NCBI RefSeq assembly: GCF_001039355.2
Contig: NW_019776110.1
Span: forward strand, 64,001-90,000
Origin: Lingula anatina
Taxonomy: Eukaryota; Brachiopoda; Lingulata; Lingulida; Lingulidae
DNA length: 26,000 nt
Direction of reading: 5' to 3'
Position 1 is the stretch's first letter, and each line of letters begins with the position of its first letter. The position numbers and the translations under genes are program-made. Of this stretch, positions 20,901 through 26,000 are shown in pieces. The notes beneath the pieces are model-generated. The model saw only the letters and a list, made by a program, of their open reading frames with translations. It was not told the DNA's origin and searched no databases.

Positions 20901-23733
20901 GGTGGACCAGCAGTCGATCATCCCCATGGTAGATGGCGGCACTGAGGGTTTTAAAGGAAATGGCAGGGTGATCCTGCCTGGGATGACGGCCTGTGTGGAG
21001 TGTACTTTAGAGCTGTATCCACCCCAGGTATGTGTGTGTGTGTGTGTGTTTGTGTGCATGTGTGTCCTCTCTAGAGCTTTATCCACCACAAGTGTATGAG
21101 TGTGATATATATTTTTGTGCTAGAGATATGAAGTATCATGAATGATTATGGGTTTATTAAAAGTTGCAATTTTTTATATTATATATATTTTAAACTTGCA
21201 GGTGAATTTCCCCATGTGTACTATAGCCCACACACCTCGTCTACCTGAACACTGTATAGAGTATGCCAGGGTGCTACTCTGGCCACAGGAAAAACCATTT
21301 GGAGGTATGCAGGAGAATGGTGAAGTGTAGCTTCAGAATCGTGTAAAATCCTTAATCTGTACTGAAAGAAAAAATTAACAAAACATGGTAATAAAGAAAA
21401 TTGACTTAACTTGATTCTCATGTACATTAGCAACCTATATCTTTGTAGAAAAAAATGCTTAGTTTATTGCCTGGTTGCTAAGATATGAAGGAATGTTTTG
21501 ACATCTTTGTACTTGAAAGAGATAAAATGTGCTCAGTAATTGAAATGGCATTAAACAAAATCATCCAGTAGAATTGTCCACATTGTTACACATAATGCAG
21601 TGAATCACCATTTCTTCAACACTCACTCTGCCTCATATGAGAAGTTATACGGGTGCCTTGATGACTATATTCCAGAGGAAGTAAACATAGACGGAGATGA
21701 CCCTCAGCACATTAAGTGGATATTTGAGAAGTCGTTGGAGAGGGCCAGGGAGTACCAGATAACAGGGGTAACGTACCGCCTTACACAGGGAGTAGTCAAG
21801 AGGATAATCCCTGCTGTAGCCTCCACCAATGCTGTCATATCAGGTGTGTCATCTCTACCTGTCTGTTTGTCTGGAAACCCATCTACATAAACAATACCAA
21901 CACTGCTTACACAGATATTATATATAAGGCATATTTTAATTGTTATTTATGAATAAAACCTAGGGAACTTGCCTGTGATATCAGCATTCCAGTGTCACTT
22001 CCAGTAACTTAATTAAAAGTTCTCTGAATCTCAAGTAGATCAGTAGGAGTCTGTTTATATTGAGTGGGGGTAGCAAATTAAACCGTGTCTGTCATGACTG
22101 ACAATTGCCATCCTGCATGCATTAATTTTTTTTTTACCAATCAACACTAGGCTACTAGTTTTGAAAGGCATTTAATGATTTTTATTTAGCTTTTATCCTT
22201 GAGCTGTATCACTTTTTTAACACAGCCTTAAAATTATTTTATTCTTACAACTTATACAGTTTTTAACACAATGACCCTTTTACAAGACAATCCATTCCCA
22301 GTAGAGTATATTTGATATGTTTATTGGCTAAATTAATCTTTATCTATTTATGGTCTTGTTTTCCAGCTGCATGTGCCACGGAGGTGTTCAAGTTGGCGAC
22401 CAGTTGCTGTCCCCCGCTGAACAATTATGTCAATTTTAATGACACGGAAGGAGTGTATACGTATACATTTGAGATTGAAAGAAAAGAGGACTGTCCCGTT
22501 TGTTCTCAAGTGCCACAACCCTTAAACTTCTCAGAGGACTCAAAACTACAGGAAATAATTGATTATCTCACAGAAAGTACAACTTAGTAAGTTTCCAAGT
22601 TATATCAAAAGTGTTATAATATGCACATCTTTGCGTTTTTTATTTATTTATTTATTTTTTTTTTTTTTTATTAAGTTTTTGTGAATGTTTAGGCGAAAGA
22701 AGTTTTTTAACCTGTACATAATATATGGTACACTGTTGTTCAAGATTTTGTCAATATCTTTTTACTTTTCAGTCAAATGAAGTCTCCTGGCATAACGACA
22801 ATGATAGATGGCAAAAATAGGACCCTGTACATGCAAACTATACAATCTATACGACAGAGAACGAAAGAAAATTTGAAGAAATCTCTTCAAGGTAATTCAC
22901 AAAAGATCATACACTGAATTTACAGTAGTTGACCTTCAGGAAAAAAATGCATATTTGCTACTCAGGAACTTTTATGTGATTAAAGGTTTACTTTTTTGGG
23001 AACTCCCACACCAAATTAAAATTTGTTTAAATTGGAAAAAAATGCTGTCCTACTTATGAATTATTGCTCAATCTGTCCCTGCACTTGAATGACACATTTT
23101 ATACCATTTTTTTTTTAAATATAGTTATTTAGTTCTAAATGTGTACCATATTGTAATGTTTAGACTAATATGTCTTTCTGTACATTTTGGAAGGAAATAT
23201 TGATATCAGATACTTTTATTTGATTTTACAGTTTTAAAAAGACCGTTAAAGGTCTGAATTAGGAGACATAATATGATTTTGGGACATTTTCAAATGTGGG
23301 TAGTTTAATATATGATAATTATCAAACACAAGCCGAAATACATTCATACTGTTGGCTTACGGCCAACCTGGATGTAGGCCTTCATCAGACTGATGTGAGC
23401 AGAGGTTGACACTCACTGACCGCTAGGTAGTATTGCGGCCAGGACCATCTTATAAATGTCAGGTAGATTGACCCCCATGGGTGGCTGGTGACAGCTGATG
23501 TTGATAGCCTCTCATATCTTGCGTGGGATGTTAGATTACTCAGGTTCAAGTATCTTGGTTAAATTCCGGTCAATACTGTTGCTGGTTCCATAAGCTAACG
23601 GTATGAATGTATTTTAGCTTGTGTTTGATACTTATTATAAATGATAATAAAGACCAAGTTCATACTATTGATGGAAAATTTTATTTTATTTTTTTTATTT
23701 TTTACGAACAAACAATTATATTAAAACTTGCAG

Positions 23734-23783
<50 letters not shown>

Positions 23784-23932
23784 AGATGGCATGTTTTGTG
23801 GTATACTTATTATGTATTTTCCTTCCAGAACTTGGTCTCACCCACGGCCAGGAGATATACGTAGCTGATCCAACAACACCCAATGCCTTAGTATTCAAAC
23901 TGAACTTTACCACTGACATGGAGCACAAATAG
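17940..23932 (+). CDS. UBA3: UBA3, NEDD8-activating enzyme E1 catalytic subunit
   Basis: Thirteen exons: 17940-17953, 18412-18517, 18890-18970, 19257-19339, 19687-19767, 20106-20149, 20573-20637, 20872-21027, 21202-21304, 21676-21843, 22367-22586, 22773-22891, 23829-23932. All junctions are GT-AG and in frame, giving 447 aa ending in TAG (human 463). With NAE1 it adenylates NEDD8, forms a thioester and passes it to UBC12 for cullin neddylation. The nucleotide-binding GAGGLG is at 55-60, [13 protein letters not shown] at 79-91, and the catalytic cysteine is C216 in NFPMCTIA (human C237). Zinc cysteines are C199/C202 (CVEC) and C343/C346 (CPVC). The C-terminal ubiquitin-fold domain covers about 355-447. 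The N-terminus, MAEEP joined to MALDPVDW, resembles the shorter human isoform and lacks its basic insert. The start has a good context (ACAACATGG). Confidence 0.97.
19401..19489. repeat. Intronic direct repeat A (UBA3 intron 4)
   Basis: About 89 bp (GACGCAGAAAATGACCACAC onward, with TATTTGATTTGTCAA) recurs in diverged form at 19913-19999 in the next intron. Same orientation. Confidence 0.6.
19913..19999. repeat. Intronic direct repeat B (UBA3 intron 5)
   Basis: Partner of 19401-19489. Shared blocks are GCAGAAAA, CTTCTC, TTTGATTTGTCAA and TTTGATTT in the same order with small indels. Confidence 0.6.
21029..21064. repeat. (TG)n tract at the UBA3 exon 8 donor
   Basis: The donor CAG|GTATG runs straight into an interrupted TG repeat. 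UG-rich sequence just after a 5' splice site can bind splicing regulators of the CELF and TIA type; an effect here is only a possibility. Confidence 0.75.
23311..23641. mobile_element. Non-autonomous element with ~50-bp terminal inverted repeats
   Basis: The left arm (23311-23362) and the inverted right arm (23590-23641) share ATCAAACACAAGC, AAATACATTCATAC and GTT-GCTTA with only a few mismatches. The body is about 230 bp with no open frame of note. On the minus strand the left part carries CTGATGAAGGCC and a perfect 6-bp hairpin (GTTGGC-CGTAA-GCCAAC, 23354-23370). It lies wholly in UBA3 intron 12, the largest intron. It is best read as a MITE-like insertion; family unknown and no target-site duplication settled. 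Confidence 0.7.
23736..23782. repeat. (AT)n microsatellite
   Basis: About 23 AT units in UBA3 intron 12, ending about 46 bp before exon 13 and so near the expected branch-point region. Confidence 0.9.
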
Positions 23933-25869
23933 GGAAGAGGAAAAAATAAAAACAATTCCTTGTTTTTCTTTTTCATCAAGTGAGGACCAAGTCAAGTGAA
24001 CATGTGATTTTGTCTTTATCATATATAAATATATATCGTGCGGGCAGATAGTCTGTCATCTGTGTCAGTACTTTCCAGGGTCTTGCTTTCTCAAGGTTGC
24101 CAACTGAACGGTCTTCAAAAGACATATTTTTGTTGCTGCAACAGTCATCATGTTATGTGCAAATTGAAATAAGTAAACTCGGAGAATGAATAATAGTAAG
24201 GGAAGAAGTGCTATATAAAGAACTGCATCTGGAACAATTACACTTTCAAGTGAATTTCAGGACAAGAATTTTGGAATTAATCTCACTGCACTCCAAAGCC
24301 AAATAATTTTTAAATATTTACGTTAATTCGACGGGACTTTTTTGAAAAAATATTAAATGATTTGATCCTAAAAGAGCAGACCTGACTCTACAGATGGGAT
24401 GAAGTCCGAAGTTTACAACGATTGAAATGCTTTCAAATGCATATACTTAAATGCCATACAAATACATACGTGAAGTTTTACGTTTTACTTAATCATGGAA
24501 GAATGATAACAAGAAGATGTGTCAGTTTTAGAAATAATGTATTAACTTGAACAAGTTTCATATTAAAAGAGAAAAAAGAAATCACGATGAGCATATCTTG
24601 GAACAATATTGTGTACCTGCATGTATATATCATCATTGTGACAAGTAATCAAAGTAAAAAGGTAGACCTACATGTCTTTTATTATTATTATTTATTTTTT
24701 TTACATCGTGATTAAACACCGCCTTTCTATTTTTTTACCACTTCAAACTATCTTAAAAAATAAGTGTAAGGTAACCAGCCGAAGCCTCCAGGTACAAGCC
24801 TATAGCCGGCAGTTTCAAAGGGAGTGGGGTGTCTTTTTCTAAATTCTGAAAACGTGGACCCTGTTACCCCTTTGTTGGCCAATCTGAAATATGACCTAAA
24901 ACCTAGATCAAATTCTGATTCAGACTTTTTTTCCTGCCAAAAGCGCGCTCTTTTCGAACTTTCTCACCCCCCGCCAACCTCATACCTCTACGGGGCAAAC
25001 ACGATGGACACGCGTACTGCTGTAAACACTGCTGCTGAACTCACGTTAATCTGATAATGTGCTAATATTATACCGTGTCCTCAATATTCACTTCGCGTGC
25101 TTTACCTCAAACCTGGACCAGAATGTTCTGATGCTGTAAGTTCACTAACTGCAACAACTCAAGGGGGTGCTTGTTATAGTGTATATATCAATTAAAACAT
25201 TTTTTTCTTTATAATGTACTTGAATCATTTATCTGTTTATTTATGGTAGGCTCTGCTCTTATTCCAAGTTTTATTATCTTCACTTTCTGCTAAATACGAG
25301 AATAAGAAAGATATTTTTAAAGGTGAGAGTCGTTCTTCAACTATAAGTAAATTGTAAATATTCAACAAAAACCCCATATGCCTGAAATCTTTGAAAAACT
25401 GCCAAGAATACGTAAATGGTAGGTGTTACCTAACAATCTATTGAGGGTCACAGTTGTTAAAGTTGTGCATGTTTAAGGGGATTTTTTGTCAAAGAAAATT
25501 AACAATAATAGCCCAATCTCTTCAATCTTTCATGGTGCGACCTAACAGGTGGCAGATACACATAGCAGATAGCTTAATCCTCGTATCCTTAAACTGACCT
25601 CACTCTTGGGAAGTTCGGGTCTCTGCCTAAATCTCCATAACAGTTTCGAAATAGCAAGTTTGAAGAAAGTCACGAAAAACATGATAGGGACACGGTCACC
25701 CTGACATTCCGAAAAGCTCCTACACGGATAGCAAATTAAAATTGCCGGTTTCACCACGACAAAGTACTCAAATTCAGGGTACAGTAACGAGTGATCGACT
25801 CCTACGCTAAGGCACGCCTGCAGCAGGTTTCTGCTGAAAGCGAGCCACGCGGGCAGGGCCTCTAAGGGG
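23933..25869. other. UBA3 3' UTR and downstream non-coding flank
   Basis: The UBA3 3' UTR begins at 23933. Candidate poly(A) signals are AATAAA at 23945-23950 and later ATTAAA motifs (for example near 24351 and 24561). The rest is AT-rich with short unconvincing frames. The 120-codon minus-strand frame at 25542-25904 has no recognisable domain and overlaps a plausible plus-strand promoter, so I do not call it a gene. Confidence 0.5.
23945..23950 (+). terminator. Candidate UBA3 poly(A) signal AATAAA
   Basis: A canonical hexamer 12 bp after the stop codon. This would make an unusually short 3' UTR, so a downstream ATTAAA signal may be used instead. Confidence 0.3.
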
Positions 25870-25952
25870 TATAAATGGGGGCTACTCCGTGAAGATCGGC
25901 ACACTGTTCCTGCGGTTTACAGATATTTGCGCCGATCACATTCTTCTTCCAG
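25870..25952 (+). promoter_or_regulatory. Possible TATA promoter and first non-coding exon
   Basis: GGGGTATAAATGGGG places a TATA box at 25870-25876 in a locally GC-rich context. About 25-30 bp on is a plausible start-site region (GGCACACTGTTCC), and TTCTTCCAG|GTAGGTTC at 25952/25953 could be a donor ending a short 5' UTR exon. The gene itself would lie beyond the window. Prediction from sequence only. Confidence 0.3.
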
Positions 25953-25983
25953 GTAGGTTCTTACGCCGAGAAAAGGACATTCG

Positions 25984-26000
25984 TATATATATATATATAT
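25984..26000. repeat. (TA)n microsatellite at the window edge
   Basis: A TA dinucleotide run that continues to the last base, so its full length is not visible. Confidence 0.8.

Noticed and set aside
23340-23400. Functional hammerhead ribozyme on the minus strand
   Set aside because: CTGATGA is present, but the required GAAA box is GTAA and I could not draw the third stem with a cleavage site.
25542-25904. 120-codon minus-strand open frame
   Set aside because: It is the longest frame outside the called genes, but has no domain, membrane or signal pattern that I recognise and no sign of splicing, and it overlaps a plausible plus-strand TATA box.
1-26000. CRISPR arrays, prokaryotic operons, integrated virus, tRNA or rRNA genes
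   Set aside because: No regularly spaced repeats, no operon-like long frames, no viral polymerase or capsid signatures, and no structural RNA sequence was recognised.

Overview
The window looks like animal nuclear DNA, most likely from a lophotrochozoan, with a bivalve mollusc as the best guess. It is AT-rich, its genes are split into many short exons with GT-AG introns, and it is full of microsatellites, homopolymer runs and small inverted-repeat elements. Species is inferred from general character only. One N is present at about 576. I see no prokaryotic, viral or organellar genes, and no tRNA or rRNA gene.

Layout. Positions 1-6767 hold no gene I can support, only simple repeats and one MITE-like inverted-repeat element (4978-5148). 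Positions 6768-9480 and 11467-15272 carry two tandem, minus-strand, four-exon genes for rolling stone (rost)-like multi-pass membrane proteins of 284 and 285 aa. Both are intact and share splice phases. Positions 16319-17738 (minus) hold a three-exon PRA1-family gene, ARL6IP5/PRAF3-like (183 aa). Positions 17940-23932 (plus) hold a complete 13-exon UBA3 gene, the catalytic subunit of the NEDD8-activating enzyme (447 aa). From 23933 to the end there is 3' flank and a possible TATA promoter for a gene starting beyond the window.

How the genes relate. UBA3 and ARL6IP5 are head to head with only 201 bp between their start codons, so they very probably share a bidirectional promoter. As I recall, human UBA3 and ARL6IP5 are also divergent neighbours, so this pairing may be ancient. 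The two rost-like genes come from a tandem duplication. Their exon 2 and the adjoining ~440-490 bp of intron 1 are far more alike than exons 1, 3 and 4, a patchwork that suggests recent gene conversion. First introns of both rost copies and intron 12 of UBA3 each carry a different inverted-repeat element.

I found no convincing new multi-gene system. The most worthwhile points are the conserved divergent gene pair, the mosaic rost duplication, and the set of non-autonomous inverted-repeat elements.
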